This document shows positions 1 to 11,871 of a DNA stretch of 64,000 bases, in pieces. This DNA comes from Uranotaenia lowii. Its lineage: Eukaryota > Arthropoda > Insecta > Diptera > Culicidae. How positions within the stretch are numbered: position 1 is the first letter of the stretch; every line of letters starts with the position of its first letter. The translations under genes were made by a program, and so were the position numbers. The DNA is taken from NCBI RefSeq assembly GCF_029784155.1, contig NC_073692.1:241137756-241201755 (forward strand), given 5' to 3'. The notes beneath the pieces are model-generated. The model ran no database searches. It saw only the letters and a program-made list of their open reading frames with translations, and was not told where the DNA came from.

Positions 1-60
1 GGGGGCAAAGAAAGGTTGTTTCGGATATCAGCCTTTTTTCGTTTTGAAAATGCGGTCCTC

Positions 61-262
61 CTAATTGATCTGCTTGTACATTTCGGGTCGAAAGGCAATA
101 GCGTTGTGGCCATGTGACGCCGGATTTGAACCGTCTGCTTTTCCGACTAGGACCGCAGCAGTTTCTGGAGGCATGTAGCCTCGGTCCAGGCAACCGTTGT
201 AGGCGAATCCCTCGTCGTCTTCGGTGACGCAACAGCTCCGGAACAGATACCGAAAGTCGTCC
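61..262 (-). CDS. Possible terminal exon of an unrecognised host gene (partial)
   Basis: Read on the minus strand, an acceptor-like TTAATTTAG is followed by one carried base and 66 open codons, ending in TAG at 61-63. The peptide begins DDFRYLFRSCCVTEDDEGF, includes NGCLDRGYMPP, and ends FRPEMYKQIN. Its GC content and balanced amino-acid use differ from the AT-rich surroundings, which is the main argument that it codes. It has three cysteines and no transmembrane stretch. I do not recognise the family. A second minus frame is also open through this interval to the window edge, so the frame is not certain. No AATAAA is visible between the stop and base 1. The upstream exon would lie at higher coordinates and I could not place it. 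Confidence 0.4.
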
Positions 263-1924
263 CTAAATTAACGATTATTGAAGGCTTACTGTTTGACAGT
301 CCTCCAAATTTATTGAGTTCCCATGTCTTATCCGAAAAAATCCATCGGTCGCGAAACGGGATACGACCAGCTCATCCGAACAATTCTGAGGGGAATTACA
401 CCTAAAACAAATACACTGGCTGTTAGAAGCTCGGTCCTGCACGAAGTCAGAGAGATTTACATACCGATAGAATGAGCCTTTAACTGATGTCTGGCGATTT
501 CAGCTGTTCGTTGCGGTTAATTTTTTAACGCTGTGACTTAAAAAATGATTTCTTCCAAAGCAGGAATACGCTGGATAAAAACAAACCGTTTCAAATCCGT
601 TTCGCTGGATAAAAACAAACGAAAATAAACATTCTAGAAGTACCATGGTGATGAAAATATAAATACCATCATGAAACAGCTACCTTGATGAAAACTTAGA
701 TTTGCTTCTTAGTGATTCTAGTGTACTCTTGTGGCGACATTGCCTAGCTTCGGAACAGCTTTGCGAAAAACGAAAACCGAGTGTCCCGTCTGTTTGTCTG
801 TGCTAATATCATGACCATATAAGCATATTTTTAATTTTAACAACAAACAGCTAAGATATTTAGAATGGTCCACGTTTCCCCATGGCCCCGTTACCTCATC
901 TACTTGTTTCGAATGTATGTGCAAATTACGGAAAATGTAAGGCATATATGATTTTTTCTCCATCAGAATAAATAAAACATAAAAATCGCAAGCATTGGGC
1001 TAACATCTAAAATTTCAAGCGAAATATAATGATTTTTTTGTAGTTACACAAAACGTTCAAAAATTCTTCAATCAACGATTATACACGTTACTGCAATAAA
1101 TTTCTTAAATCCTTCAATTACAATGGAAAAAGAATTCCGTCCACTATATCGAAACTAAACTGAAAAATTCTACCCCAGTTTAAGGTTTTGGAATGAATTT
1201 ACAGTTCAGAAGAATGGATGTGTATGAAGACATAAATGTTTTTTTTTTATTATAAACGATTAATCTGAATCATTATTCAGAATCTTGTATAAACCCTAAT
1301 CCGCTGGAAGTTTGCGGGCTTGTAACTTTCTTAGGGTGCATCCAAATAATACGGTATGAAATTTCCTTTCTGATTAATATAAATTTATTGTAAAAATCAT
1401 GCGTAAATATACTCAAAAATCTAGTGTAAAGTTAAATTTTACTGCTAGAAAATCTGAAAAATTGCTAATTGTCAAAAAATTCCTTTGAAAATTTGTCAAA
1501 AATTTTGAGTTTCGTATTTTGAAAATCTAAAGATGCGAAATTGTGCTAAATTACGTCAACTTTTCAATCCTCTTTTCAAAATTTATCTGCTAGGGCTTAT
1601 ACAATTTTGACAATTCAGTGATTGAAAAGTACGGGTTTTACACACGTTTTTTGTGGTTATAATCTTACAATATTTCAAAAAATATCTACTTATGAGCAAT
1701 GTATAGCTTCTAACTTCAGCTTTCCTGGACACTAAGACACTAAATATTAAAAATTTCATTAATCACAAGGGAACAACTTTTTCGGCAGTTTTTCTGATCC
1801 GTTTGTGAGATTTTGTCAATCTTTTCTTGTTTTGCTAACATGGCCTCAGGAAGATTTTTTTGTTTCGATTAAAGTCGTTTTAACATCTTTATGTCATTCG
1901 CGACTTTTATCAACGATGCAGTTG
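263..1924. other. AT-rich non-coding stretch, no gene seen
   Basis: I see no convincing reading frame, TIR pair or tandem repeat here. The bases up to about 500 are less AT-rich and could be intron or 3' sequence of the gene at the left edge. A short minus-strand frame between about 300 and 420 is cysteine-containing but cannot be joined to the left-edge exon by an intron of believable size. Confidence 0.4.
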
Positions 1925-1934
1925 GCGGACAGTC

Positions 1935-2045
1935 ATAGAAAAACTTTTACGGTACAACTGTGATCGATATTTACTCTTGGGCTGGAACTCAAGGACATCG
2001 GCTCGGGAAGCAACTGACTTGCCAACAGAGCTATATCACAGTTCT
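1935..2045 (-). mobile_element. tRNA-derived SINE head (copy 1)
   Basis: On the minus strand a pol III A-box-like TAGCTCTGTTGGC (2021-2033) is followed about 30 bases later by a B-box-like GAGTTCCAGCC (near 1980-1990). TGTGAT and ATCACA at the two ends can pair like an acceptor stem, but about eleven extra bases separate the T-arm from the 3' acceptor strand, so it is not a normal tRNA. A second copy on the plus strand near 45215 shares the same layout and the block AAGAGTAAAYATCGATCACA. Two copies make a SINE family the best explanation. The 3' limit is not defined. Confidence 0.6.
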
Positions 2046-2605
2046 ATTATTGTGAAAAAATTGTCTATTGATTAAAAACTAATGAACTGCCACACCCAAA
2101 TGAAAATCGAAAACAGATATTAAATCTATTTTTTATAATATGCAAGTTTTTAATTTTGAAATTTCACAATTTATGGAAAATTAAATGTGTCTTTTGAACG
2201 ACTCATACCTTTGTTGAGAATGTTTTTGAGTTTTTGATAGGTATTTAAAATTCTATGAAGAAAACTAATTGCATATTATGATTCAAAGAGCCAAATTAGT
2301 CAATATCAACAGTGGGAATGCGATACCCACCTATGTTTCAAAAAGTAATGTTTTCAGTGTTAATAGAAATGTTTATTTAGTAGATCAGATCGAAAATAAA
2401 CAGATTTAATCAAATTTTCCAAGGCTAGAGAATCGATTTTAAGAAATTGGAAGTTTGAGTTCAAAAGATTGATCTTGCGCAAAAATCGAACCAAGATAGA
2501 CGAATCCTATTATCTACAAACAGGCGCTTAAACCAAGGCAATTTTGACTGAATGAAATGGTAAATGGAATGACAAAACAAAAATGTTTAGTTTTTTTTAT
2601 TTTTA

Positions 2606-3575
2606 AAGCTTAGTTCTTTTAGAAATGGGACACTTTCATTTGCTAATAGCTCGTTAACTAGTTATTGGATATTAAAAATTTTGACAGCATTTTGTTGCCT
2701 GTAAAAAGTACTATTCGACCTATTTTTTTCAAAATTTAAAATTTACGCGTTTTTGAGATATGTACGATGTAAGAGAAAAAGAAAAAAATAATTTTGCACA
2801 GTTTCCTTTAAAGTTCGTCATTATCAAATTGATAGCTGACAAAACCGTTGATTATTCAAAGAATTACTGAGTTTTTGTGGTGGATAAGTATGCAAACACT
2901 GTCAATAATGTCCACAAAGTTCAAATCAAGCATTGTAGTGAAGAAAATGATCGGCAACAACGGTTAAGGATCATCAGGGAAGTCAAGTCTCATACCAGCA
3001 TTTTTAATTTTCAATAAACGAAAAACTAAGGGTAGACCGCTGAAATATCCAAAACAATTTTCTCCGATAAGCTGAAAGTGTTGCCTAGTGATGACTCATA
3101 GAAATCCAACCTCAAACAACCATTTTTTGATAGTTCCAAAGCTCTTAAGCTGTAAAACCGGTACCGAAAAAAAAACGTTCAAAAATGTGGTCAAAAATAA
3201 TCAAATTTGTTCATTTCGAAACAACTGTATCCACTTAAATGCTTCCAGTTTCCAGTTTCCAGAGAAGTATTGGACCAAAAATTATCAGAAATTGAAGAAG
3301 GAGGGTGAAGCCACCTAAAATATAGATTTTACGAAGTATAAGTTGGAGAAACTGATCAATACCATGACTGAAAAAAGTGTGCGCCGGCCAATGGGAGATA
3401 CCAAGAATAAAGTAGAAATTTCTTTAACAAAAAACGGTAAATATTTTTTTTCAAATTTTTTCATGAAATATCATAACATTACCTTCATTTTCTTCATAGA
3501 AAGTATTTGGTTCAAAAGAATGGTTTTTGAGATACAGGCATTCGTAACTGTCCCATTTCTAAAAGAACTAAGCTT
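2606..3575 (+). mobile_element. Tc1/mariner-type element, decayed
   Basis: Inverted termini of 27 identical bases begin AAGCTTAGTTCTTTTAG at both ends, and each end is flanked by TA (2604-2605 and 3576-3577), the duplication made by Tc1/mariner elements. At 970 bp it is shorter than an intact ~1.3-kb member, so it is internally deleted. It holds the 3' part of a broken transposase gene on the plus strand. Confidence 0.8.
3200..3570 (+). pseudogene. Tc1/mariner transposase C-terminal relic
   Basis: The plus strand encodes FPEKYWTKNYQKLKKEGEAT, then a stop, then NIDFTKYKLEKLINTMTEK and VRRPMGDTKNKV in the same reading direction. The EKYW...LKK block followed by a T-K-V-R-x-x-M-G-x-x-x-K-V block is how the C-terminal end of mariner-like transposases usually reads, with the last catalytic acidic residue just before KYW. 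At least one in-frame stop interrupts it and the upstream catalytic domain (about 2800-3100) is degraded. It lies inside the TIR element at 2606-3575, which confirms its origin. It cannot make an active enzyme. Confidence 0.65.
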
Positions 3576-3592
3576 TATATAAAATTTGAAAA

Positions 3593-4270
3593 TGGGCTTG
3601 ATAATATTACCTACAAACTTTTTACTGGTTTCCTCATGCTACACAAACACTGTTAGTGTAAAAATATCATTCGAACAATCACTCAATTTTTTTAAATAAA
3701 TGTTTTTATAATTCAGATAGGTATCTGGGGTAAAATGCAAATCAAAGAAACACCTTGTAAATCTTGTTTCCATTTGCTGGAATATGAATGATTTGCTTCA
3801 CGCGTTTGTAAACATTGAAATTTCATTCATCCAGTCATTCATTTTCATGATTTCGGCTTGTAGAATTTATCGTAGTATTACTTAACCCCTTAATGTATAC
3901 AGCATCTTTATTTTTAGAAAAAAATGTGAAAATTAGTTTTTACATATCAAAAAATTACTGCAATTGGTGTTTTCATGCGTAATGGTCTTTAATGCATCGC
4001 AAATATATTAAAAACTATAAATGTTCATACGTGTTCATAAGATTTTTCATTAAAAACAAAGTTTGTTGCAAGCTACCCCATTTTCTAAGGAGGGTGAAAA
4101 TCGCATGTTTTTAGAAATTAAAAATAACTAAAGAAACCAATAATTTTTCTAACTACGCCAATTTGATATCCCATCATCCTTTAAACTTTAAGGGGTAGGA
4201 TATACTGTGATCATAAGTTTTTTAGAAGCCATTGAAGTTGAAAATCGTTGCATGTTGCCCCAGATGACGG
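3593..4270 (+). repeat. MITE fragment, TACCGTCAA family
   Basis: The segment matches 7865-8580 closely in order and content, including the CTACAAACTT block, the ACACTGTTAGTGTA block and the right end GTTGCATGTTGCCCCAGATG. The left inverted terminus is missing, so this is a 5'-truncated copy. Other copies are at 7613-8582, 13205-13647, 25618-27959 (split) and 53870-54275. Confidence 0.6.
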
Positions 4271-4282
4271 AATTTAGAAATT

Positions 4283-4995
4283 TCAAGGAGAAGTGATCTT
4301 TTCCTTAAGGAGACTTGATCCTTAATTCAGAGTGCCTAGACCATAGGCAAGAATTTAGCAAAATCCAAAGATAAAAGGTCCATTGATTATTTTTTGCCAT
4401 ATTATTTCTCATTTCACAGTTTGTAGGTATCAGACAAAGAGAATTCTAAAAGTTTGTCTCCTATAATAGAGACATTGCATACTTAAAGGCGCAATTTTCT
4501 ATAATATTTTGAGTCCATTTTAACAGATAATTACTGGATAATCATTAGTTGTTGGACAAATATTAGTAATTTCGTTATAACCAATGATCACGGTCAATTC
4601 AGAAGAAAAATATAACTTTTTAGACTCTAGGGATCAATTCAACCCATAACATACATTTTGGAAAACTTTTTCTTCGAAAAATTGAGAATTTACTATTCCA
4701 TTTAAAATATCGCATTATGAAGTTCATATTAGACTCTAACGATTTACTTATTAGAACAAATATTTTTAATGTTGTTGTTTCATGTGGGATTCAATTTAAA
4801 ATGATATTAAAAGATCTTCAAATCATATTTTGTCTAATTTCTCAAACATAGTTCAATAACTCAAAAAAATGTTTTTAAATATTGTTAAGATAGCAGCATA
4901 ACATTGTTGTTTGTTCTATTTGGCACATTTTTCTATTTGCTATTTGTAAGAGATATCTCAAAGCAAAGGAATCAAGTATCCTCATTCTCCCCTAC
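4283..4995 (+). repeat. Repeat of the ATACTTGATCC family (copy A)
   Basis: Sequence from AAGGAGACTTGATCCTTAATTCAG (quoted in part) to AAGTATCCTCATTCTCCCC parallels 11107-11871 along its whole length. It lacks the outer left terminus seen in copy B (10910-11871). No coding capacity is visible. The right end carries the family's inverted terminus. Confidence 0.55.
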
Positions 4996-6051
4996 TCTTT
5001 GAAAATGATCTTGGTGAAACATGACGAAATCGGCTTTCAAGGATGTGTCGCATCAAACAACTGTCATCCGCATTCGTACATATTGAAACGAGTGCTTCCT
5101 CGGCAGATAAAACAACTTTACGAAATTTGCATCCAGAACTAACTTCCTGCTGCACAGGAAGGAAGTTACCTACCAAATAGTGGCTAAGGAAAAAAAGAAG
5201 ACTCATATGATCCGATTTGGGGATAAGCCTTTTCGTTTTTCACTTTCTCTGTTTGAGGAAAAAAACTTGCCCGGTAGAGTTTTCCAAACCACAGTTCCTT
5301 TAACGTTATGCACTTAGATGGATCGTTGGTTACTCGAAATTTTCCTCGGGGATTGCGTTATGATGAATTGAATGATAAGATGATGTGAGTGCTTCGGATG
5401 AATGCGGAAAGGCGATTATCTTCGGGTGTTGTTGTGTGTGTTTGACTAGGCAGATTCGAAAGATATGTATGTATGTAGATGCAAATATATGAATGTTTGT
5501 AGATGCATTTTGATTCGGTGTGTCGAACACATTTTCCTCCCAGCAGCACCGACATCAAACTCCAGGCAGAGCATTAGCAGCCGCATATTGCAGGCCTCAA
5601 TAGAGATGTGACTTTTCAGATATGCAAATGCATTATGGCCGCACATGAAACATGAACGATTGTGTGGTGCAATTTCGCCATCCGGTGCATAGGTTTTGGG
5701 GGCCTTGGGTGTGTCTATTGGATTACTTTTGATGCGTTTATCATGTTTACGCCTCGCATCAAATGTTTATCAACTGGGAGAGTTTAAGGAACATTATGTT
5801 CCTTATGTATTTATTTTTTTTCGCCGAGGGTTTGGATTTCTTTTGAAAATAGTTTGAAGTGCAAAAATAACTAAATCCAGATTTCCTATTATTTTATTTA
5901 TACATAGATTTCTGGTTTAAAACTTCGGCTGTAAGATTTCAGATCGAATCTTTTAATTCATTATTAGAACTTAGATATAAGCTATTGATTTGAAACTAAT
6001 TGAATAAGTAGTCTTTTCATTATTTTCAATGAAATTTCAGGTAAATTAATT
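4996..6051. other. Unique-looking DNA, no gene called
   Basis: This stretch has a higher GC content than its surroundings and matches no other part of the window. Several short minus-strand frames overlap between 5330 and 5650, but none has a credible start, splice context or protein-like composition. It is probably host intronic or intergenic sequence. Confidence 0.35.
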
Positions 6052-6097
6052 AAAAATATCTGTTCTACAACCAAGAAGTTGTAGAACAGATATTTTT
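6052..6097. repeat. Perfect 20-bp hairpin with 6-base loop
   Basis: AAAAATATCTGTTCTACAAC (6052-6071) pairs without mismatch to 6078-6097 across the loop CAAGAA. The loop is short for a miRNA precursor and no terminator context is known in this setting. It may be the remnant of a foldback event. Confidence 0.85.
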
Positions 6098-6460
6098 TAT
6101 TTCATCTGAGTTTTAAACAGGGGAACGGGAACCACCCGGGAAACAAATAAGAGCATTGATATGCTTTGTGAACCACGTTGATGTTCTTTAGGCGTTAAAT
6201 TAACTAACAAAATATCAAACCTTAAGTATATTGCTGGTTATTCGGTTGTAGTCCGAAATATCAGTTACTGACGAAATACATTCGGAATTGCCATTGATAG
6301 CTTTCGATCGCTTTTGCGATATGTAACATTTATTCGAGCGTTTTCCAGATGAACATTAAAAAAATCAAAGTTGTAATTTTTAAAAAACTTCGTGAAATTA
6401 AAAACTATTTTAAATGATTGACTTATAAAGGTATTAGGGTGGCGTTTTGCTATACGAGGG

Positions 6461-7039
6461 TAGACTGAGTGGATTTGGCGTCATTTTTTAATTTCTCAAA
6501 CGCTGGGGTCTAAAAAGCTTATAGGGCAGAAAAGTTATTAGCTGTTTAGCAGGGGTACGCGTTTTGGAATTGATAAACTATAAATTCAATTGACACCACT
6601 GCTGGGTGCCTAGCGAGGTATTGCATGACTACTTTCCATGCAATGCTTTGCGAGGCACAAGCGGTGATGTCTATTGAATTTATTGTTTATCAATCCAAAA
6701 GAAATACCCTTGTTAAACAACTAAAAACTTGTTTGCCTAATAAGCTACTAAGTTAATGTATTCGACAAAGTTGTTCAGCGGAAAAAATCCTTAAAATAAT
6801 TTATAAATTGGCACAAAAACCATAAACAGGCTCGGTTCAACAGAGGGCACAACAATGATGTTGATTCTTCAATAACAAATATTCAATTTTTCCATACCAA
6901 CCTTAAAGTTCAAATTTACTCATGTAAACTTTACTTAAAAATTCTGCAAAAAATCATGGATGAGTTTTGGACCAAAACGAAGCTTTTTAGATCCAAGAGT
7001 TTAAGAAATTCAAAAATGACCCCTAATCGACTAAGTCTA
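6461..7039. mobile_element. Foldback/MITE element, ~580 bp
   Basis: The left arm, starting TAGACTGAGT and continuing through TCTAAAAAGCTT (about 6461-6522), is the imperfect reverse complement of 6978-7039. Inner sequences also fold back: AATTGATAAACTATAAATTC near 6576 against its inverse near 6680, and a GCCTAGCGAGG...GCGAGGC block. No reading frame is present. Target duplication is not clear. Confidence 0.6.
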
Positions 7040-7612
7040 ATATGGGGGTTACTCAATGGTTAATTTTTTGCTCCCTAAATTGGTTCAAAAATTACACTAA
7101 CAAGCTAACCAAATTCAACTTCAATTCCACAACCGTGAGGCGACCATCAAAAGCTTTGTAGTTAAGAGTTAGTTTTAGTTTATGAAATTTCAATTAAAAA
7201 ACTATCAGCCATGTAAAAATAGTATTTTTTTTATCATAGTTAAGGTTTCAAGAGTAAATCGATTTTCTAGAAGTATGTACGCAGTTTTTGGGGGCAAGAC
7301 TTTAAAAGCTAATTCAAACTTATTTGGCGACAATGAATCCAAATAAGGAATAAGATTTTTTCTAACAGCTTCTAATTTCGAAATCGTTTGAAGTAAACAA
7401 GAGAAAAAAATATTTTCGTCAACAAGAACAAAATGTCTTTATTAATTTTACACCAATATTAAATTATTCCATTTAAAAAAAATACATTAGTTAAACCGAT
7501 CTACGGTCTTCAACAAAGTTGTTAGATAAATTCAAATTTTGGAATCAAAAGCTGAATAATGTCATCGAGTGATGCTAAAAACCACTTTGCATGTTTATGT
7601 CGAATTTTCAGT
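7040..7612. other. AT-rich stretch, nothing recognised
   Basis: No gene, TIR pair or tandem repeat is evident between the foldback element and the MITE that starts at 7613. Confidence 0.4.
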
Positions 7613-8582
7613 TACCGTCAAACGGGGCAACATGCAAAAGCAGGGTTAGATGCAATATTTGTATACCACAACACTCATTCAATTTTTATTTCAATATACT
7701 GTAGTAAAGTTTTCATTGAATGATAACAAATTGATTATGACATAGTTTTCAACATCGTGAAAGAGTTTTTTAAAGTTTTTGATTCTCATAAAAAAAAATA
7801 AAAATTCGAGCAATAGATGTACAAATTTTTACATTTTTCGATGCCGTAAAAAACTTTACCTCGTATGACGGATTGGCTTAATGATATCGCCTACAAACTT
7901 TATATTGCTTTCATCATCCAACACCAACACTGTTTGTGTATAAATATTTTTCGGACAATAGCCAAATTTTTTTAAATAAATATTTTTACAATTCAGTTAG
8001 CTGACTGGGGCAAAATGCAACAAAATGCAAATCAGCACAAAATCTCACAAATCGCGTTTCCATGTGCCGGGATATGATTGTATTGCATTATGCGTTTGTT
8101 TATATTAAAATTTCATCCATCCTAAGATTTATTTACATGATTTGAGCTAATATAATATTTTGTAGTATTTTTTATCCCTAAATGTATGCAGCAGATTAAC
8201 ACTTTTTTCTTAAAAACATTTTTAACAGAAAAAATGTGATTTTGAAATTGGAAAAAAATCAAAAATTACTGCAATTGGTGCTTTATGCGTTATGACATCA
8301 CAAATGTATCAAAAACTTTAAATTTTCAAACGTTTTCATTTAATTTTTCATTAATTACAGAGTTTGTTGCAACTTACCCCTTTTTCTTAGTAGGGTGAAA
8401 ATCACATGTTTTTGTAAATTTAAAAATAACTGGTAAAACCAATAATTTTTCTGACTACGTCAGTTTGGTGTTCCACCAACCTTAAAACTTTTGATGGACA
8501 AGAGGTATGATTATCTGTAAGCATTAAGATTTTAGAAGTCATTGAAGTTGAAAAGTGTTGCATGTTGCCCCAGTTGACGGTA
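7613..8582 (+). mobile_element. MITE, TACCGTCAA family, complete copy
   Basis: The left end TACCGTCAAACGGGGCAAC and the right end, inverse TACCGTCAACTGGGGCAAC, are near-perfect inverted termini. The copy is 970 bp and has no coding frame. An independent member at 25618-27959 has 951 bp once a later insertion is removed, which supports these boundaries. The terminal TA may be the duplicated target, as in Tc1/mariner-derived MITEs. Confidence 0.75.
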
Positions 8583-8738
8583 GCTCTTTTTTGACATTTT
8601 TAGTCTCTTGGTTGTTTTTTGTTTTTGATTTATTTCCTTTTCAAGTACTTTATGCAATTGTATGATTTCTTTTATTTTTGTTATATTTTATTATCATTCA
8701 AAAACGTGAAATCCTGGAATCCCGAAAAAAAACTAGAT

Positions 8739-8763
8739 TATCCCTGGAATTCCCGAAGCCATA
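8739..8763 (+). repeat. 25-bp direct repeat flanking an insertion, left copy
   Basis: The 25 bases here, starting TATCCCTGGAATTCCCG, recur identically at 10391-10415. They bracket the insert 8764-10390. Confidence 0.9.
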
Positions 8764-10390
8764 TGCTTATGCTTATGCTTATGCTTGCTTATGCTTATGA
8801 TACTAACACAGCCAGATCTTGTCAGCATCCCGGTGAGTAGCAAAAGTACATTTACTACTCATTTTGACACGGCCGGGCCCACTGTGCAGTATTGGACGCA
8901 GAGACAACTGGAACACAGGGGAGGAAGAAACGTGGACAACAGTACCATACGTTTCCTTGTTAAAAAATATGATATTCATTCGTTGGGAGCATAGACGCTA
9001 AGATATTTCTACGCTCCTTGATGTTCGACCGTGCGAATCTTCCTTCTATGGATGGAAATGAGGCTTTTCTACATAGAAATCCAGAATTCATCAATACAAT
9101 AATTCAGGAAAAATATCCTTCAAAATTAAACACTGTTAGATTTTTGGATTCTTTGTAACATCATTTCGGGTCATCGACCATGGTTAATGGTTATAGCGCC
9201 ATTACTCGCTCTTGAAAAGATTTGAAAGAGCAAAGAAATGATTAATATAGCACTGAAATCTTTATGATTTTTTGTCATTTCTAAAAGACTTCAGTGCCGA
9301 AAAAATAATAAATTAGTATTCATTTGATATCTCACATTAGTCATTAGGGACATTAAACGATTATTAACCGATAACATTTATTCATTGCATACTAAAACAA
9401 CGTAACTTAATAAAAAATAGAAATTTATAGAACAATTTAGATTACAAGGGTGTATCATCCAAATCGAATAACATATAATTCAGGATAACGGGTAAAATCC
9501 TGACCCTGCTAACTTAGCACCCTTTTTATGTGATGAGAAGGTCATCAAAGAAAAATAAAAGAATAATACAAATAATAAAAATTAAAAATAAAATTAAAAA
9601 AAAGGAACGGGCTCACCAATTTAAACGCGGCACGAGTAACTCAGACTCCATAGTCCGGAGATAGACTGCATGCTTTTTTGTTGCGCATGATTTTATTACC
9701 AATCACAGCAATCGGGTTTTTGGTGGTATGGGCCTCCCCACACGTGCGGGCAAAAGTAAAAGTGAAATAAACCATATTATCCAATTCGGCTCTTTTTGTT
9801 AAATTCAATATTAATTTCCACTTAATTGATTTCTAAGCTTCGGATAAGTTTAAAATACAAGCAGACACCACTTCAGAGAAATTTCACTTTTAAATATTTC
9901 TGACTTAGATTTCCGTGCCGCAATTTGTCAACACGCTTTTCGGGTGGCTACTTTCGATATCATCCTCTGAGCAGCACTGGGGCCATACTTTGGTAGGAAT
10001 AACTTTACTTAACACATCGTTTTCTTAATGATTTTCAACATAAAGGAACCGAAATGTCACTTGAAATTTTCCAAAAACGTGTTGAACACTTTTTTATTTC
10101 AACAAAAGAAAGTTAACTCCAGAACCATTCATTTTCATGAATAAAAACCAGCAAGATTGGAAAAAATCCGAATCGGGGGGTAAACCCTCTGATAGCTATT
10201 TTGCTCACTTTTCACATCATTCAAACACCACCGACTTCAAAATGAAATGAATCACTATAATACACAACGATATATGAACAGTACATTAAATATACACGAA
10301 AATTATTAAATTAATATTACAATTATTGTACAGGAATTGCGGAGCTCCGAAAGAACGTGTTGCACGTTCAACCGACGCCTACTCGTCCTC
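8764..10390 (-). mobile_element. Insertion with (GCTTAT)n end, probably a non-LTR 3' fragment or non-autonomous retroelement
   Basis: The insert sits between perfect 25-bp direct repeats. Its plus-strand left edge is a GCTTAT/GCTTGCTTAT run (8764-8800), which on the minus strand would be a simple-repeat 3' tail, as some insect non-LTR clades have. Next to the tail the sequence is GC-richer (8850-8950), like a 3' UTR. I found no reverse transcriptase frame, so it is either 5'-deleted or non-autonomous. Orientation is inferred from the tail only. Confidence 0.55.
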
Positions 10391-10415
10391 TATCCCTGGA
10401 ATTCCCGAAGCCATA
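10391..10415 (+). repeat. 25-bp direct repeat flanking an insertion, right copy
   Basis: Identical to 8739-8763. It is read as the target-site duplication of the insert between them. Confidence 0.9.
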
Positions 10416-10909
10416 AATGATAAATTACTGAAAATTTACACCATCTTAATCGGAAAAAAAGGATCAGATTGAGCAAGGCAAATGATAGTTCTTTCTTAAT
10501 AAATGGCTTAGACCTAAACACTAAACCTAAAAACTTCTATATATTGAATTTTATATAAAATGGTTTTTCGTTCGGAGACATATTGAAAAACTTAACAATC
10601 TGTAGAACCAAACAATTCCAATTAAGAAACGCTACGAAAAGAATCTGAATGTTAAATTTTGCAACACTAATCATTTAGAACTTCCATTTCGCAAACGGTT
10701 GACAGTAGCAAAATCATCGGCAAAGAAATAAAAGATTTTGAAACAAAAGAATAATTATATGAAAATTTCCGATATTTGATGAATAACCTGAAGTCTAGCT
10801 AACCAACTTCTATTAACAGTAAAAAATCTAAGTTTTTTTTTGTCTTGAATTTTTCATAGCTTCTTGATTTTTTGTTACATTTAAAAAGTTGGAAATGTTT
10901 TGCAAAAGG
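10416..10909. other. AT-rich stretch, nothing recognised
   Basis: No gene or repeat boundary could be supported here. Confidence 0.4.
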
Positions 10910-11871
10910 AGAGAGTGGGGATACTTGATCCCCTTTTCTTATTTTCACCATATCTTTTTGGAAAAATTTAGCAACTCGCACTCTTTTACATTTTCTGACA
11001 GTGTGTAACTTCAAGTTTCTATGCTCCAAAAATTAGAACGATACTTGAACCCGTTGATGAACTAGAAGCATTTTCGTGGGAGTTAAAAAATTGCGATATT
11101 TTTGAAGTTAGGGGAGACTTGATCCTCTTTTGAAGGAGACTTGATTCTTTATTCAGGAAGCCCTAATCCTTGGAAAGAAATCAAACAGAACCTCAAGATA
11201 GGATGTCAATTGACTCTTTTGGTCATGTTTGTTCTCATTTCACAGTTTATACCTAACTGATAGATGAAGAAAATTCTATAACATTGTCTCAACGCTGACG
11301 GTATTGCATACTTAAAGGCGCTATTTTCTATAACTATGAGAAAATTAATTATATTAGCCCTTTTCTTCAGACAATTGTTGGATAAATATTAGTTATTGGA
11401 TAAATATAATTAATTTCGAAATCAGCAATGATCACGATCCATTCAAGAGAAGAATATACCGTTTTTAACTCTAGGGATCAATTGTACCCATAAAGAACAT
11501 TTTAGAAAACTTTTTCTGAAAAAGTTGAGAGTTTTCCATTGCTTTGAAAATATGGCATTATGAATTTCATTTTACGCACAAACGATTGATATATTGGAAC
11601 AAATATATTGGTTATAATTTTTCCATGTAAGGAACATTTTAAAGTGATGAAAAAAGATCTTCAAGTCACATTTCGTGAAATTTTTCAAACAAAGTTCGAT
11701 AACTCAAACAATTATTTTGTTTAAATTTTTTGAGCTTTAGTGCTTTTAGCATAGTTGTTTTGCTCCATTTGGCACATTTTTCTAGAACATTTGATCTTTG
11801 TAGGACAGTTTCGAGATATAGCTAAGGAATCAAGTATCCCCAGGGATCAAGTATCCTTACTCTTCCCTACT
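10910..11871. mobile_element. MITE, ATACTTGATCC family (copy B, both ends present)
   Basis: The left end GAGTGGGGATACTTGATCCC is matched in inverse by the right end near 11843-11871 (GGGATCAAGTATCCTTACTC). The element is about 960 bp and has no coding frame. It is the most complete of four family members in the window (4283, 10910, 12364, 28446). Confidence 0.7.

Noticed and set aside
300..420. A second exon of the left-edge gene on the minus strand
   Set aside because: Joining it to the 61-262 exon would need a 27-base intron and gives a different frame.
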